A stretch of 64,000 bases of DNA from Planococcus citreus (GCF_003664125.1 NZ_RCCP01000001.1:310001-374000); one strand, 5' to 3'. Counted from the first letter of the stretch, positions 31,542 through 41,352 are shown. Notes: a model not told the origin generated them from the sequence alone. Numbers and translations are program-made.

Positions 31542-32273
31542 TCATCCCCCTGTATCCAACTCCGACAAAAGTGCCGGCATGCGGATGGCTTGCCCTGAAT
31601 CAAGCGTTACAATGATGTTATCGTTGACGAGCTGGTCCTGGACGCCGCCTGACAGCTGCATGGAGGCAGCCAATACTTCCGGACTCCCAATCGCTTCGAT
31701 GGTAAAAGGCGCAGGATGCTGGATGCCATCGACTGTAATGACAGGGCCTGTACAAACTATATGGGAATTGCCGTGAATCCGCTGGCCATTCACCGCAATC
31801 GCCTCGGCTCCTGAAATATAGAGTTCGTTGATTACTTGAAACACATGGCTTTCGTGGACAATATAATCGTTCGGGTTCACATGGTCAGCCGTGTACTCGC
31901 CGTCCTCGAGAGTCACTTTCAAGCCTTGCCCTTTAACCGGAACAAGCCCGAGGAAGCGTCTCAATTCTTCTGCTTCCCGGGCGTATGCCGTATAGTTTTC
32001 CTCGCCATCCACCACTGACCGTTCGAATTCCTGGACGGCTTTTTGCTTATCATCCAACTCTGCGCGTAATTCTTTATTACGCTCTTGCTGTTCGATTAAT
32101 TCTTTCCGGTATTGTTCTTTTTGCTCGAAAAAGCTGGCTCCCGTAAAATCATTTTCCGCTTCCCGCTGGTTCGATAAACTATAGGAATAGGCCATGATAA
32201 ACCCGAGAACTAAGAAAACGAGCGAGAAGATGATCGACTTGCTGATGCTTTTGCGGTCATTGTTCTTCGACAT
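31542..32273 (-). CDS. DUF881 membrane-anchored protein (first copy)
   Basis: A 243-residue paralogue of the next gene, with an N-terminal helix (SIIFSLVFLVLGFIMAYSY), a charged coiled coil (about 40-80, QKEQYRKELIEQQERNKEL), and a DUF881 domain with GQGLKVTLEDGEY and NELYISGAEAIAVNGQRI. The pair probably acts outside the membrane near the division machinery; that is inference from location. The ATG at 32273 lies 17 nt inside divIB and has GAGGA 8-9 nt upstream, so the genes are translationally coupled. Confidence 0.85.
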   Translation of the reverse strand: MSKNNDRKSISKSIIFSLVFLVLGFIMAYSYSLSNQREAENDFTGASFFEQKEQYRKELIEQQERNKELRAELDDKQKAVQEFERSVVDGEENYTAYAREAEELRRFLGLVPVKGQGLKVTLEDGEYTADHVNPNDYIVHESHVFQVINELYISGAEAIAVNGQRIHGNSHIVCTGPVITVDGIQHPAPFTIEAIGSPEVLAASMQLSGGVQDQLVNDNIIVTLDSGQAIRMPALLSELDTGG

Positions 32274-33039
32274 TTTCAAGTTCCTCACCCGCTTCCGCCA
32301 ATCCAAACACATCGTTATAGGAACGGAAATAGATGCCCACTTCCATGTCGATGATGCCTTTGCGGTCTTCTAATTGAGCGGTAACAGACGGATAATAATT
32401 TATCTTCTCTGCTAAAGTCGATAAAATCGCCTTGATTTCGTTTCCGTCATTCATATAGATTGTGATGTAATCCGCACGTTCCTGTTCTGTATCCAAAATA
32501 ACTTGCGAGATGAGATTCTGCACTTCCGGGTCGGTTTTGACCAATTGTTCAATCAGCGCTTCCCGTTTCGCTTCATCTTCGAAATTCGAAAAGATCGGTC
32601 CTTCCACAACGCTGATTGGCTGATTGAGCACGACGCCATTCGACAAGACCACCTGATAGCTATTGCCTTGGTCCAAATACCCCATCTCGACAAATTCCTC
32701 GATTTCGATTTCAACAGAGCTCAGCCATTTCTTTTCGACAGTTGCCGATTCAACCCACTCTAGCGATTCGATTTCTTGTTCGATCTCCCCGCTGTCAAAT
32801 GACCACATCGATTCCCCCACAGCCAAAGTGCTGGCCTGCTTATAACTCTCGCCATCGAACAATTCAGCACCTGTGACTTTGATGTCGCGGATTTCGCTGT
32901 AAGTGGACTGGCTGTATAAAAGAATGAACAGCAACGAAACGAAAACGGTCAATAATGCCGCAAACTTGCGGTTCGACCTTTTTCTGCGCCGCTCCCGGAG
33001 CGTTGGTATGCGTTCTTCGATGTCTATAACTTTGTCCAT
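32257..33039 (-). CDS. divIB: Cell-division protein DivIB (FtsQ)
   Basis: A bitopic division protein that works in a complex with FtsL and DivIC to activate septal peptidoglycan synthesis. The 260-residue protein has a basic cytoplasmic tail (RERRRKRSNRK), one helix (AALLTVFVSLLFILLYS), a POTRA domain (IRDIKVTGAELFDGESY to about 120) and a beta domain, ending in an acidic tail. AAGGAG lies 8 nt before the ATG. It follows murD by 18 nt; murG and murB, which lie between these genes in B. subtilis, are missing. Confidence 0.93.
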   Translation of the reverse strand: MDKVIDIEERIPTLRERRRKRSNRKFAALLTVFVSLLFILLYSQSTYSEIRDIKVTGAELFDGESYKQASTLAVGESMWSFDSGEIEQEIESLEWVESATVEKKWLSSVEIEIEEFVEMGYLDQGNSYQVVLSNGVVLNQPISVVEGPIFSNFEDEAKREALIEQLVKTDPEVQNLISQVILDTEQERADYITIYMNDGNEIKAILSTLAEKINYYPSVTAQLEDRKGIIDMEVGIYFRSYNDVFGLAEAGEELENVEEQ

Positions 33040-33057
33040 ATCCGCCGCTCCTTCGCC

Positions 33058-34422
33058 TTATTCGTTCGCTTCTGTATATTTCCGTACCGCTTCGATGAAC
33101 GCATCGCCACGGACTTCAAAACTTTCGTATTGATCCCAGCTCGCACAAGCAGGAGACAATAGGATTGTATCCTCCGCAGAGGAGTGGCTGACCGCCTTTT
33201 CGACCGCGTCGTCCATCAATCCAGCTTTGATGACCGTCGGGACATGGCAGCTTTCTGCAAATTCAGCAAAACGGTCTGCCGTCTCGCCGAAAGTGACGAG
33301 CACTTTCACGCGGTCCATATAGGGACGCAATTCTTCTAGGGAATGCTGGCGCTCCAGTCCCCCCGCAAGCAAAATGATGTTGTCGTTGAAAGCTTCCAGC
33401 GCACTCTTGGTGGCAAGTTCATTCGTTGCCTTTGAATCGTTATAGAACCGTCTTCCTTGCCATTCCCCAACGAATTGGGAACGGTGCTTAACCCCAGTGA
33501 AAGAAGTCAATACGCGAATGATGGTTTCTTTCGTTCCTCCTGAAAGAAGCATTGCCGCAGTGGCGGACAAAATGTTCTCAAGATTATGCTCACCTGCCAG
33601 CATGATCCGCTTGCGCTCGATCAGCGGTTCGCCTTGCCAATAAATATAGTCGCTGTCTGCGCTGATGCTTTCTTCGGTGCGGCCTTTCAAGGTGAAAGGA
33701 ATGCCTTGTGCTTTGACAGTCTTGGCATGGTCCACGAGCATTTGCTGGTCGGCATTGTAAATGAAATAATCATCAGCCGTCTGGTTTTCCGTGATTTTCT
33801 TTTTCGATCCGATATAGTCTTCCAGCGATCCATGATAATCAAGATGCGCTTCATATAAATTGGTGATAATCGAGATATGCGGGCGGAACGATTCCGTCCC
33901 TTTTAGTTGGAATGAAGAAAGTTCTGTGACAATGACGTGGTCAGCTGTCGCTTTTTCTGCCACTCCGCTTGCCACTGTGCCGATATTCCCCGCAATAAGC
34001 GGTGATTTACCATCTTGATTGAGCATATGGAATAACAAAGTCGTCGTCGTGGTTTTGCCGTTCGACCCCGTGATGCCGATAAACGGCGCTTCGCTGATGC
34101 GGTAAGCCAGTTCGATTTCGGTCCATACCGGGATGCCTTTTTCCAATGCTTTCTGGATCAGGTGGTTGCGATAAGGAATCCCCGGATTCTTGATGACCAG
34201 CTCAAAACCTTCATCCAATAAATCTTCCGGGTGACGCCCGCAAATGACCGTGACACCCAAATTCAATAGTTCCTGGGCTTCAGGGTTTTCTTCAAAGGGC
34301 TTGGAATCATTGACCGTCACGAAAGCCCCGAGTTTATGTAAAAGGCGTGCAGCGGTAAAACCGCTCTTCGCCAATCCGAGCACAAGCACTTTCTTTTGAT
34401 GCAGTTGCGGCAAATCTTTCAT
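33058..34422 (-). CDS. murD: UDP-N-acetylmuramoylalanine-D-glutamate ligase
   Basis: Adds D-glutamate to UDP-MurNAc-L-Ala in the cytoplasm. The 454-residue three-domain Mur ligase has the nucleotide-binding N-terminus KVLVLGLAKSGFTAARLLHK, the ATP loop GITGSNGKTTTTTL, the central RSQFVGEWQGRRFYNDSKATN motif and the C-terminal LLSPACASWDQYESFEVRGD. It starts directly after the mraY stop with GGAGG upstream. It is one of only two precursor-pathway genes left in this dcw cluster. Confidence 0.97.
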   Translation of the reverse strand: MKDLPQLHQKKVLVLGLAKSGFTAARLLHKLGAFVTVNDSKPFEENPEAQELLNLGVTVICGRHPEDLLDEGFELVIKNPGIPYRNHLIQKALEKGIPVWTEIELAYRISEAPFIGITGSNGKTTTTTLLFHMLNQDGKSPLIAGNIGTVASGVAEKATADHVIVTELSSFQLKGTESFRPHISIITNLYEAHLDYHGSLEDYIGSKKKITENQTADDYFIYNADQQMLVDHAKTVKAQGIPFTLKGRTEESISADSDYIYWQGEPLIERKRIMLAGEHNLENILSATAAMLLSGGTKETIIRVLTSFTGVKHRSQFVGEWQGRRFYNDSKATNELATKSALEAFNDNIILLAGGLERQHSLEELRPYMDRVKVLVTFGETADRFAEFAESCHVPTVIKAGLMDDAVEKAVSHSSAEDTILLSPACASWDQYESFEVRGDAFIEAVRKYTEANE

Positions 34423-35391
34423 TTACATGACCTCCAATAAAACGGCAATCGCAGCGCTGATGAAGCCGACACCCCAAAATACGGTGACTACTTTCCATTC
34501 AGACCAGCCGCTCAATTCAAAATGATGATGGATCGGGCTCATTTTGAATATGCGTTTTTTCCGTAGTTTAAAACTTCCGACCTGCAAAATGACCGAAGCG
34601 GTTTCGATGACGAACACCAAACCGATCAAGAGCAAGAGCAATTCCTGTTTCAGTAGGATCGAAACCATGGCAAGTGCACCGCCAAGAGCCAAGGAACCTG
34701 TATCGCCCATGAATACTTTTGCCGGGTATTTGTTGAAAACGAGGAATCCGATCAGCCCGCCTGCAACAGCAAACGTGAACAAGGCAATCCCGGTTTCCTG
34801 CTGGACGATCGCCAATATGCCGAATGCAGCAAAAGCGATGGATGCCGTTCCAGCGACCAGCCCGTCAAGACCATCCGTCAAATTGACGGCGTTTGAGAAG
34901 CCGACCAACCAGAACACGATGAACAAGACATATACCCAACCAAGTTCGATGGATACATCCGTAAAGGGAATGCCGAGTGCCGTATCAAAGCCGTTTGCGC
35001 GCAGTAAAAAGAACGACAAAACGGCAATGACAATTTGCGCCAGCAATTTCTGCAGTGACGTCAGCCCAAGATTGCGCTTGAGCACCACTTTGATGAAGTC
35101 ATCCAAAAATCCGATCAATCCGTAACCGAATAGAACAATCAGCAAAATGACCACTGGCGTTGTCAATTCACCATTGAAAGCGGCGACCAATAGGACCGTG
35201 ACGATGATGGAAATAAGGAATACTAATCCGCCCATCGTTGGTGTCCCTGTTTTTTTCAAATGGGATTGCGGGCCTTCCTCACGGATGCTTTGCCCGAATT
35301 TCATGCGTTTCAATAGTGGGATGAATACTGGCATCAATGCAACGGTCATGACCAATGCAATCCCAAATCCAAATATATTTATACCTTCCAT
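34423..35391 (-). CDS. mraY: Phospho-N-acetylmuramoyl-pentapeptide transferase
   Basis: Transfers phospho-MurNAc-pentapeptide to undecaprenyl phosphate, giving lipid I. The 322-residue polytopic protein has about ten helices. Conserved cytosolic motifs are seen: [16 protein letters not shown], the Asp pair in [25 protein letters not shown], and the His cluster MSPIHHHFE. It is flanked by pbpB (36-nt gap with an AAAGGAG site) and murD (no gap). No anomalies. Confidence 0.98.
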   Translation of the reverse strand: MEGINIFGFGIALVMTVALMPVFIPLLKRMKFGQSIREEGPQSHLKKTGTPTMGGLVFLISIIVTVLLVAAFNGELTTPVVILLIVLFGYGLIGFLDDFIKVVLKRNLGLTSLQKLLAQIVIAVLSFFLLRANGFDTALGIPFTDVSIELGWVYVLFIVFWLVGFSNAVNLTDGLDGLVAGTASIAFAAFGILAIVQQETGIALFTFAVAGGLIGFLVFNKYPAKVFMGDTGSLALGGALAMVSILLKQELLLLLIGLVFVIETASVILQVGSFKLRKKRIFKMSPIHHHFELSGWSEWKVVTVFWGVGFISAAIAVLLEVM

Positions 35392-35427
35392 AATAGAGCT
35401 CCTTTAAAGACGAGTACACTCGTTCAT

Positions 35428-37743
35428 TTATTCATTATTCACAGGTTGTTCCGTTTGTTGTTCTGTTGGTTCTGTTGGTTCTTCAGTTATGGGTTCTGTT
35501 GTAGTTTCAGTGGTTTCCTGGCTTTCTGTTGCAGCTTGTTCAGTCTCAGTCTCCTGCGCTTTTTCAGCATTCAGCGATTGCTCCGGATAAAATATTTCCG
35601 GTGGCTGCAATTCGATGATTACCGATTCGCCTTTATCCGGTACTGCTCCTTGTGCAACACTTTGCGTCATGGCAAAACCTTGGCCTGCAATTTCAAGCGG
35701 CAATCCGCTGAGCGCCTGGAACGCCAATAGTTCCCGCTTCGACCAGCCCGTGAAATCTGGAATGGCCGTGGTACCGCCAGTTCTCAAAATGATATTTTCA
35801 CCAGCCACCAATTTCTCGCCGGCTGCTGGATATTGATCACTTATTTGAGAATTATCACCAGCGATAATCGGGTTCAACCCCTTGGCTTTTAGCTGAGAAA
35901 CCGCCTCTTCCATAGGAAGCCCTTTATAGTCTTCAATTTCAACAGTCTTTGCTTCCACTGAATTCTCAGGTGCGATGTTCAAATACTTCAATCCGTTTTC
36001 CATGACAGACGTGAAGATTTTGGATACCGGGACAGAACCGTATTCATCCGCAGGCAATTGAGGCTGCTGCACGCCGATGTAAATCAATAGTTCCGGGTCA
36101 TCTGCCGGGGCCATTCCGAGGAATGAGAACAAATAATTGTTCGAGCCCGTCATATACCGTCCGTCTTCTCCAGGAACTTGTGCGGTACCGGTCTTCCCTG
36201 CTACAGAATAATCCTGCAATGCGAAGCCTTGCGCAGAGCCAACTTCCGATGTGACAGTGGAAGCCATGATTTCACGCACTTTTTTCGCGGTTTCTGCTGA
36301 AATCGGCGTACCGGCTTCTTGTGGTTCAGATTTCACAGTTACATCGCCTGTATCCGGATTCTTGATTTGATCGATGATATACGGTTTCATCATCGTGCCA
36401 TCTCCGGCCAGAGCTGTTGCTGCCTGGATCATCTGAATCGGCGTAACGGTCGACCCTTGTCCATAGGAAGTGGTCAATTTATTGATCGGGTATTGATCCA
36501 GGATCTTTCCTGCCGCTTCATTCGGCAAATCGATGCCGGTTTTTTCGCCGAAACCGAAAGCATCGATGTAATTCATGAAATTATCCGCACCGAGGCGCTC
36601 AAGTAAATAACCCATCGATACGTTGGAAGAACGCTGAAAGCCTTCAAGGAACGTGATGCTGCCCCAGCCGCGGCCGCTGTTATGGTCGCCGATTGTACGG
36701 TCCAGCAATGTATAGGTCCCGGAATCATAATAAGCATTCGGATCCCATTTGCCTTCTTCGACAGCTGCCGCCAATGTGAATACTTTCATCGGCGAGCCAG
36801 GCTCGATTGTCAGTTCGATGCTCTCGTTTAACCAATTGTCCGATAAGCCTTCACGCGTGTTCGGGTTGAAGGTCGGGCGCTGGGACATGCCCAGGATCTC
36901 GCCGGTATCCGGATCGGCGATCACAGCTATCATGCGTGCCGGGTTGTATTCTTCCTGGACGCTCGACATGGCATCTTCCAAAAAGTTCTGAAGCGTGCGG
37001 TCCAGCGTCAATTGCAGATTGGATCCGTCGATAGCGGGAGTGACAGCTTCTTGGCTGTTAGGCAATAGATATCCCCATTTATCCGTATCAAACTCCATTT
37101 TACCGTTTTTGCCCGTCAAGACTTCGTCATGAATGGACTCCAAGCCCATTTTGCCTTTGGTCTTCACTTGGCCATCCTCGACTTCTTCTTTCATGGCGAA
37201 GCCGATTAGATGGGAAGCAAACACACCGTTCGGGTAAAGGCGTTTAAGATCCTTGACGAACAATAAGCCCGGCAGATCTTTTTCCTTCATCTCAAGCATC
37301 TGTGTGTGGCTGATTTCGCGTCCGGCTGCGCCGAACTCCACCTGATAACGGTCTTTTTCGATTCCATTTTCCAGAATGCTGACTAACTCTTCTTTCGGCG
37401 TCCCCAATTGCTCAGAGAGGTACGCTGCCGTTTCTTCGGCATCGATCACGTGATTCGGTTCTTTTGGATTCGTCGTTACCGATTCATCCAGCACCGCCAC
37501 TAATTTATACGTCAATGTGTCTTCTGCAATGACTTCGCCGTTGCGGTCCAAAATCTTCCCGCGTTCTGCGGTCAGTACTTCTTCCTGGCTGTATTTGGCA
37601 GCTGCTCTCGCAGCCAATTCCTGACCTTCCACTTTGCCCGTCGCTTGAATTGTGATTATTCTGGCCATTAAAAGGAAAAAGAGCCCTGCAAATAGTAAAA
37701 ATAGCAGAAAGGCTCCTCCTTGAAAACGAAATTTTTTCTTCAT
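35428..37743 (-). CDS. pbpB: Division penicillin-binding protein with PASTA domains (PBP1/PBP2B type, class B)
   Basis: The septal transpeptidase. The 771-residue protein has one N-terminal helix (about 11-32), a pedestal domain, and a transpeptidase domain with the active-site SPMK (S317, K320), SSN (372-374) and KTG (517-519). Two PASTA domains follow (about 605-660 and 662-722), then a 45-residue tail of Thr, Glu and Gln repeats. The active-site motif is more often STMK. The start overlaps ftsL by 4 nt. There is no second spoVD-like gene, in line with a non-sporing cell. Confidence 0.95.
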   Translation of the reverse strand: MKKKFRFQGGAFLLFLLFAGLFFLLMARIITIQATGKVEGQELAARAAAKYSQEEVLTAERGKILDRNGEVIAEDTLTYKLVAVLDESVTTNPKEPNHVIDAEETAAYLSEQLGTPKEELVSILENGIEKDRYQVEFGAAGREISHTQMLEMKEKDLPGLLFVKDLKRLYPNGVFASHLIGFAMKEEVEDGQVKTKGKMGLESIHDEVLTGKNGKMEFDTDKWGYLLPNSQEAVTPAIDGSNLQLTLDRTLQNFLEDAMSSVQEEYNPARMIAVIADPDTGEILGMSQRPTFNPNTREGLSDNWLNESIELTIEPGSPMKVFTLAAAVEEGKWDPNAYYDSGTYTLLDRTIGDHNSGRGWGSITFLEGFQRSSNVSMGYLLERLGADNFMNYIDAFGFGEKTGIDLPNEAAGKILDQYPINKLTTSYGQGSTVTPIQMIQAATALAGDGTMMKPYIIDQIKNPDTGDVTVKSEPQEAGTPISAETAKKVREIMASTVTSEVGSAQGFALQDYSVAGKTGTAQVPGEDGRYMTGSNNYLFSFLGMAPADDPELLIYIGVQQPQLPADEYGSVPVSKIFTSVMENGLKYLNIAPENSVEAKTVEIEDYKGLPMEEAVSQLKAKGLNPIIAGDNSQISDQYPAAGEKLVAGENIILRTGGTTAIPDFTGWSKRELLAFQALSGLPLEIAGQGFAMTQSVAQGAVPDKGESVIIELQPPEIFYPEQSLNAEKAQETETEQAATESQETTETTTEPITEEPTEPTEQQTEQPVNNE

Positions 37744-38099
37744 TGTCCCGGCACTACCTTTACATTTCGCTCATTTAATTTTAAGCCGTAATCCTTTGCT
37801 TTCGACCAAATGCGCTCATATGAAGACAGTTCACTTACTTGCACGGACAAATCGGTATTTTGTTTCGTCGTTTCATTGATTGAATTTTCAATTGTCTGGA
37901 TTTCCTGCGTGGAAGCTTGGATTGTCGACTGATTTTGCAAGACGAGCAATGCGCACATGATGCAGACAGCCAGGAAAGCTGTGTAAAGAATTTTCTCGCC
38001 CTTCGTAATGCGTTTTTTCTTTTTTGCCGGCTGTCTATTCGGACTTTGCGGAACGGCCGGCTGCTGGATGTAGGTTTGGGTTCTCGCATTCAACGCCAT
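37740..38099 (-). CDS. ftsL: Cell-division protein FtsL
   Basis: A small bitopic protein with one helix (ILYTAFLAVCIMCALLVLQ, about 37-55) and an external leucine-zipper-like coiled coil (about 57-100). The cytoplasmic part is basic (PAKKKKRITKGEK). FtsL works with DivIB and DivIC and its level can set septation timing. At 119 residues it is normal. AAGGACG lies before the ATG; the stop overlaps pbpB by 4 nt. Assignment rests on position between rsmH and pbpB plus topology, since FtsL sequences are poorly conserved. Confidence 0.92.
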   Translation of the reverse strand: MALNARTQTYIQQPAVPQSPNRQPAKKKKRITKGEKILYTAFLAVCIMCALLVLQNQSTIQASTQEIQTIENSINETTKQNTDLSVQVSELSSYERIWSKAKDYGLKLNERNVKVVPGQ

Positions 38100-38111
38100 T
38101 TAAACACGTCC

Positions 38112-39050
38112 TTAGAGTTTGATTTTCTCCGCAATCCGCAACTTGGCGGAACGCGACCGATTATTATGCGCCAATTCTTCTTCCGATGGCAATATTGGTT
38201 TTCGAGTAATTAATTTCAATTTCGGTTCAAGACCGTCCGGGATGACCGGCAAGTTCGGCGGCAGTTCCGGAAGTGATGAAGCTTCCTTGAATAATGCCTT
38301 CGTCAAGCGGTCTTCGAGCGAATGGAAAGTGATGACGCTGATTCTTCCGCCGATTGCGAGCATGTCGATCGCATCCTGCAAAGAAGTTTCAGCAGCCCCA
38401 AGCTCATCGTTCACCGCGATGCGGATCGCCTGGAATACACGTTTTGCCGGATGCCCGCCTTTACGCCTCGCTGGCGCCGGAATGCCGTCTTTGATGCATT
38501 CGACCAGTTGCGCTGTCGTTTCGATTGGTTGTTTTTCTCTCGCAGCTTCGATTTTACGTGCAATCTGCTTGGAGAACTTTTCTTCTCCATAACGGTAGAA
38601 AATGCGTACCAAATCTTCGAAGCGCCATTCGTTCACGACATGGTAAGCGCTCAGTTCCGCACTTTGGTCCATGCGCATATCGAGTGGGGCGTCATGATGA
38701 TAGCTGAATCCGCGTTCCGGCGTATCGAGCTGCGGCGACGAAACGCCCAGGTCATATAAGATGCCGTCCACGTGCTCGATTCCGCGTTGTTCTAATTCTT
38801 CCTTTAAATCTTTGAAGTTTGCATGGATAAAAGTGATCTTATGTAAATGGTCTTTCAGTTTTTCTTTTGCATGTTCGATTGCTGTTACATCCTGATCAAA
38901 GCAGTACAGATGTCCCTGATCGGATAGCTGCTGGGCCAAATATTCGCTGTGGCCGGCACCGCCGAGTGTACAATCTACATATATGCCATCAGGACGAATG
39001 TTCAGCCCATCGACAGTTTCATGCAGCAAAACTGTAGTGTGATTGAACAA
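38112..39050 (-). CDS. rsmH: 16S rRNA (cytosine-1402 N4)-methyltransferase
   Basis: Methylates C1402 at the ribosomal P site using SAM. The 312-residue protein starts with [34 protein letters not shown], split here into [15 protein letters not shown] and [12 protein letters not shown], the SAM site. [28 protein letters not shown] and [12 protein letters not shown] are all present. The start is TTG at 39050, chosen for GGGGGG 6 nt upstream. It follows mraZ by 21 nt in the usual order. Also known as mraW. Confidence 0.96.
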   Translation of the reverse strand: MFNHTTVLLHETVDGLNIRPDGIYVDCTLGGAGHSEYLAQQLSDQGHLYCFDQDVTAIEHAKEKLKDHLHKITFIHANFKDLKEELEQRGIEHVDGILYDLGVSSPQLDTPERGFSYHHDAPLDMRMDQSAELSAYHVVNEWRFEDLVRIFYRYGEEKFSKQIARKIEAAREKQPIETTAQLVECIKDGIPAPARRKGGHPAKRVFQAIRIAVNDELGAAETSLQDAIDMLAIGGRISVITFHSLEDRLTKALFKEASSLPELPPNLPVIPDGLEPKLKLITRKPILPSEEELAHNNRSRSAKLRIAEKIKL

Positions 39051-39071
39051 CCCAGTCCCCCCGTTCGTTAA

Positions 39072-39503
39072 TTAAAAATCAAAGTCAGTTAAGTTTTCGG
39101 CAATTTCATTAAAGGATTCTTCGGATTCTTCGAAATACGCTTCCCATGCATCTTTCGACCATATTTCAAAGCGGTTGGAGACGCCGAGAATGACGCACTC
39201 TTTTTCGATTTTGGCATATGACAAAAGGTTGGCAGGTATATTGACGCGCCCCTGCTTATCAAGTTCCACTTCCTGGGCCCCTGAGAAGAAAAAACGGGTG
39301 AATGCGCGCGCATCTTTTTTCGTAACTGGCATTTCTTTTAATTTTTCTTCAATTTTATTCCATTCATTCATCGGATAACCAAATAAGCACTGATCCAGGC
39401 CTCTGGTGATCACAAAATGCTCACCAAGCAATTCACGGTATTTTGCAGGAACGATTAATCTGCCCTTAGCATCAACATTGTGTTGAAATTCGCCCATGAA
39501 CAT
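39072..39503 (-). CDS. mraZ: Transcriptional regulator MraZ
   Basis: MraZ is an AbrB-like DNA-binding ring protein that controls the dcw operon it leads. The 143 residues contain two copies of the MraZ fold, with [19 protein letters not shown] and the later [15 protein letters not shown] both carrying the DxxGR-type signature. The ATG at 39503 has GGGTGAAAGG upstream; longer readings cross the promoter. The protein probably binds the three GTGG boxes that lie just upstream at 39535-39560. Confidence 0.96.
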   Translation of the reverse strand: MFMGEFQHNVDAKGRLIVPAKYRELLGEHFVITRGLDQCLFGYPMNEWNKIEEKLKEMPVTKKDARAFTRFFFSGAQEVELDKQGRVNIPANLLSYAKIEKECVILGVSNRFEIWSKDAWEAYFEESEESFNEIAENLTDFDF

Positions 39504-39519
39504 GCCTTTCACCCCACTT

Positions 39520-39560
39520 ATTATAATTAATGTACCACATTCCCCCACATGCCACCACTT
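39520..39560 (-). promoter_or_regulatory. mraZ (dcw) promoter -10 and three 10-bp operator repeats
   Basis: The -10 TATAAT is at 39520-39525 (minus strand). Upstream, GTGG occurs at 39535-39538, 39545-39548 and 39555-39558, exactly 10 bp apart, each preceded by AA or AT (AAGTGG, ATGTGG, ATGTGG). This spacing and core fit MraZ-type boxes, which would cover the -35 region, where no consensus hexamer is seen. Confidence 0.75.
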
Positions 39561-39616
39561 GTTTTTGAAATATTTCACTATTGTTACAGCATTTCATCTC
39601 AAAGAGTTTACTTCAC

Positions 39617-39644
39617 ATAAAAAAAGCCTGCATATGCAGGCTTT
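39617..39644 (-). terminator. Terminator after bshC
   Basis: AAAGCCTGCA pairs with TGCAGGCTTT with almost no loop and is followed by seven T residues on the minus strand, 7 nt after the bshC stop. Confidence 0.88.
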
Positions 39645-39650
39645 TCCAAG

Positions 39651-41270
39651 TTAAAGAGTGACAATTTTGTGGGTGTTATCGTATTTCATCGGCAGCGCTA
39701 ATAGGTCTTCCACTAAAGCTTTGCCATACTGGTTCAAATAAGGGACCGGGTTATATATCCGCTCCTGCAACCCTGATTCCGGCAAGAGGGCATTTTCGAT
39801 CGTTGCAAGTTGATTGAACTGCGTGCTGTTCTGGATCGCCACTTCATCTTGCAGTTTGTGTTTCAAGAAATCGAGCTGAGCCAAGTGGATGCGCAAGTTC
39901 TTCTCGGCCAAAGGCGTGAGTCCGGCACTAACCGCTGTAAAACGGCTGATCAGTTCTTCGTACTCTTTCGCCAAGCCTTGTTTGACTTCATCAATTTTCG
40001 CTTCCGTTTCTTCGTCTCTTATGTGATCGAAAAGTTCATTGCGCAATTGGGGAATTTTCCGCTCCACGACGACCTCTTCAAAACTCAAGTCCCGCTTCTC
40101 CAAAAGTGCTGCAGTCCGGCGGTCGACCAAGCTGACACTGAGCCTTGGCATGACAATCGGCATCTCCATTCCCATGACTTCGAATGCGCCTTTTAACGCC
40201 GCCCAATAGGCGATTTCGCCTGGCCCGCCGACAAAAGCGAGCACCGGAAAGACGAGATCCTGCATCAACGGCCGTGTTACGACATTATTGCTGAGACGCT
40301 GGGGTTCGTTCTTGGCAATCTCCAAGAGTTCCTGTTCCGTATAGCTGATCGCCGTATTCTTGACGGCAAAACGGCTACCATCACGCTCGAGCAATAGGCG
40401 TTCGCCTTCGATCGTGATGAAGAGATGCGCCGCTTCCTCTTTGGCATCGATCCCTGCTGTATAACCGTCCTCTTGAAGCGCTATTTCAGTTTCCACAACC
40501 GTTTTCGCTATCGCTTTGCTGTTTCCGATGATCTGTGAGAAAAAGCTTGATTCATAGGCGCGCAATTGCTCATAGGCTGCGTCGATATAAAGCAAGCCTT
40601 CCTGGTTGAAGAAATGATTGAGCAAACTTGCAAAAAATGCGGTAAATGTATCGGCTTTCTCGAGATGGCCAAATACTAAGGAATGGATTTCCTTCGTATG
40701 CACGGTCTCGGGCAGGCTGCGGAAATATTCTTCCAAAAACGCCTCGATTTCATCTGCTTTAAGCGGTGCGTGTGAAGCAGCGCATTTCCCAAGTTTGGCA
40801 TGCGGGTAATTCAGCTTTTCGACACGTCCGTTCGTTTCGCGGTAAATATGGCAAATCTCGGCCAAGTCATGGTCTTCCCCGGCGATCCAAAATACCGGCA
40901 CGACCGGTGTATCTAGCTTTTCAGAAGCTTCTTTCGCCAATAAAATCGCAGAAATTGCTTTGTGCACCGTATACAAAGGACCTGTCAATAACCCGGCCTG
41001 CTGGCCAGTGACGACGACCGATGCGCCTTTTTCGAAACGCTCAAGATTTTGCCTTGCCGCTTCAGAGATTCCGAAAGGTTCCATATAACTTGCGATGATG
41101 GACACCAGCTTTTCGCGATCGACCGGATGGCTTTCAAGAGTTTCAAGCCTTTTACGGGCTTGTTTCAAGGAAGGCCCATAGGAAAAGTATCGCAAAATCG
41201 TTTGTTCTTCGTTCGTATAATCAGCCATCAGTTTGGAGGATGGCGGTATGTATTTCTCCTCTAATTTCAT
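39651..41270 (-). CDS. bshC: Bacillithiol biosynthesis cysteine-adding enzyme
   Basis: Adds cysteine to GlcN-malate in the last step of bacillithiol synthesis, the low-molecular-weight thiol of Bacillales. The 539-residue protein has the conserved core VVVTGQQAGLLTGPLYTVHK and PVFWIAGEDHDLAEI, plus a C-terminal coiled region and KHKLQDEV. The gene sits just before mraZ as yllA does in B. subtilis. AAAGGGG lies before the ATG. bshA and bshB are not in the window, which is usual since they are unlinked. Confidence 0.95.
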   Translation of the reverse strand: MKLEEKYIPPSSKLMADYTNEEQTILRYFSYGPSLKQARKRLETLESHPVDREKLVSIIASYMEPFGISEAARQNLERFEKGASVVVTGQQAGLLTGPLYTVHKAISAILLAKEASEKLDTPVVPVFWIAGEDHDLAEICHIYRETNGRVEKLNYPHAKLGKCAASHAPLKADEIEAFLEEYFRSLPETVHTKEIHSLVFGHLEKADTFTAFFASLLNHFFNQEGLLYIDAAYEQLRAYESSFFSQIIGNSKAIAKTVVETEIALQEDGYTAGIDAKEEAAHLFITIEGERLLLERDGSRFAVKNTAISYTEQELLEIAKNEPQRLSNNVVTRPLMQDLVFPVLAFVGGPGEIAYWAALKGAFEVMGMEMPIVMPRLSVSLVDRRTAALLEKRDLSFEEVVVERKIPQLRNELFDHIRDEETEAKIDEVKQGLAKEYEELISRFTAVSAGLTPLAEKNLRIHLAQLDFLKHKLQDEVAIQNSTQFNQLATIENALLPESGLQERIYNPVPYLNQYGKALVEDLLALPMKYDNTHKIVTL

Positions 41271-41330
41271 GAAGTTGAATCCCCTTTTCGCTTTACATTC
41301 AAAGACTACTATAACAAAAGGAGGATTGCT

Positions 41331-41352
41331 TGAGAAAAAATCCGCCTAGCGG
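41331..41352 (-). terminator. Short terminator after the DUF3397 gene
   Basis: CCGC and GCGG with a short loop, then ATTTTTT on the minus strand, overlapping the stop codon. Small stem, so efficiency is uncertain. Confidence 0.5.
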
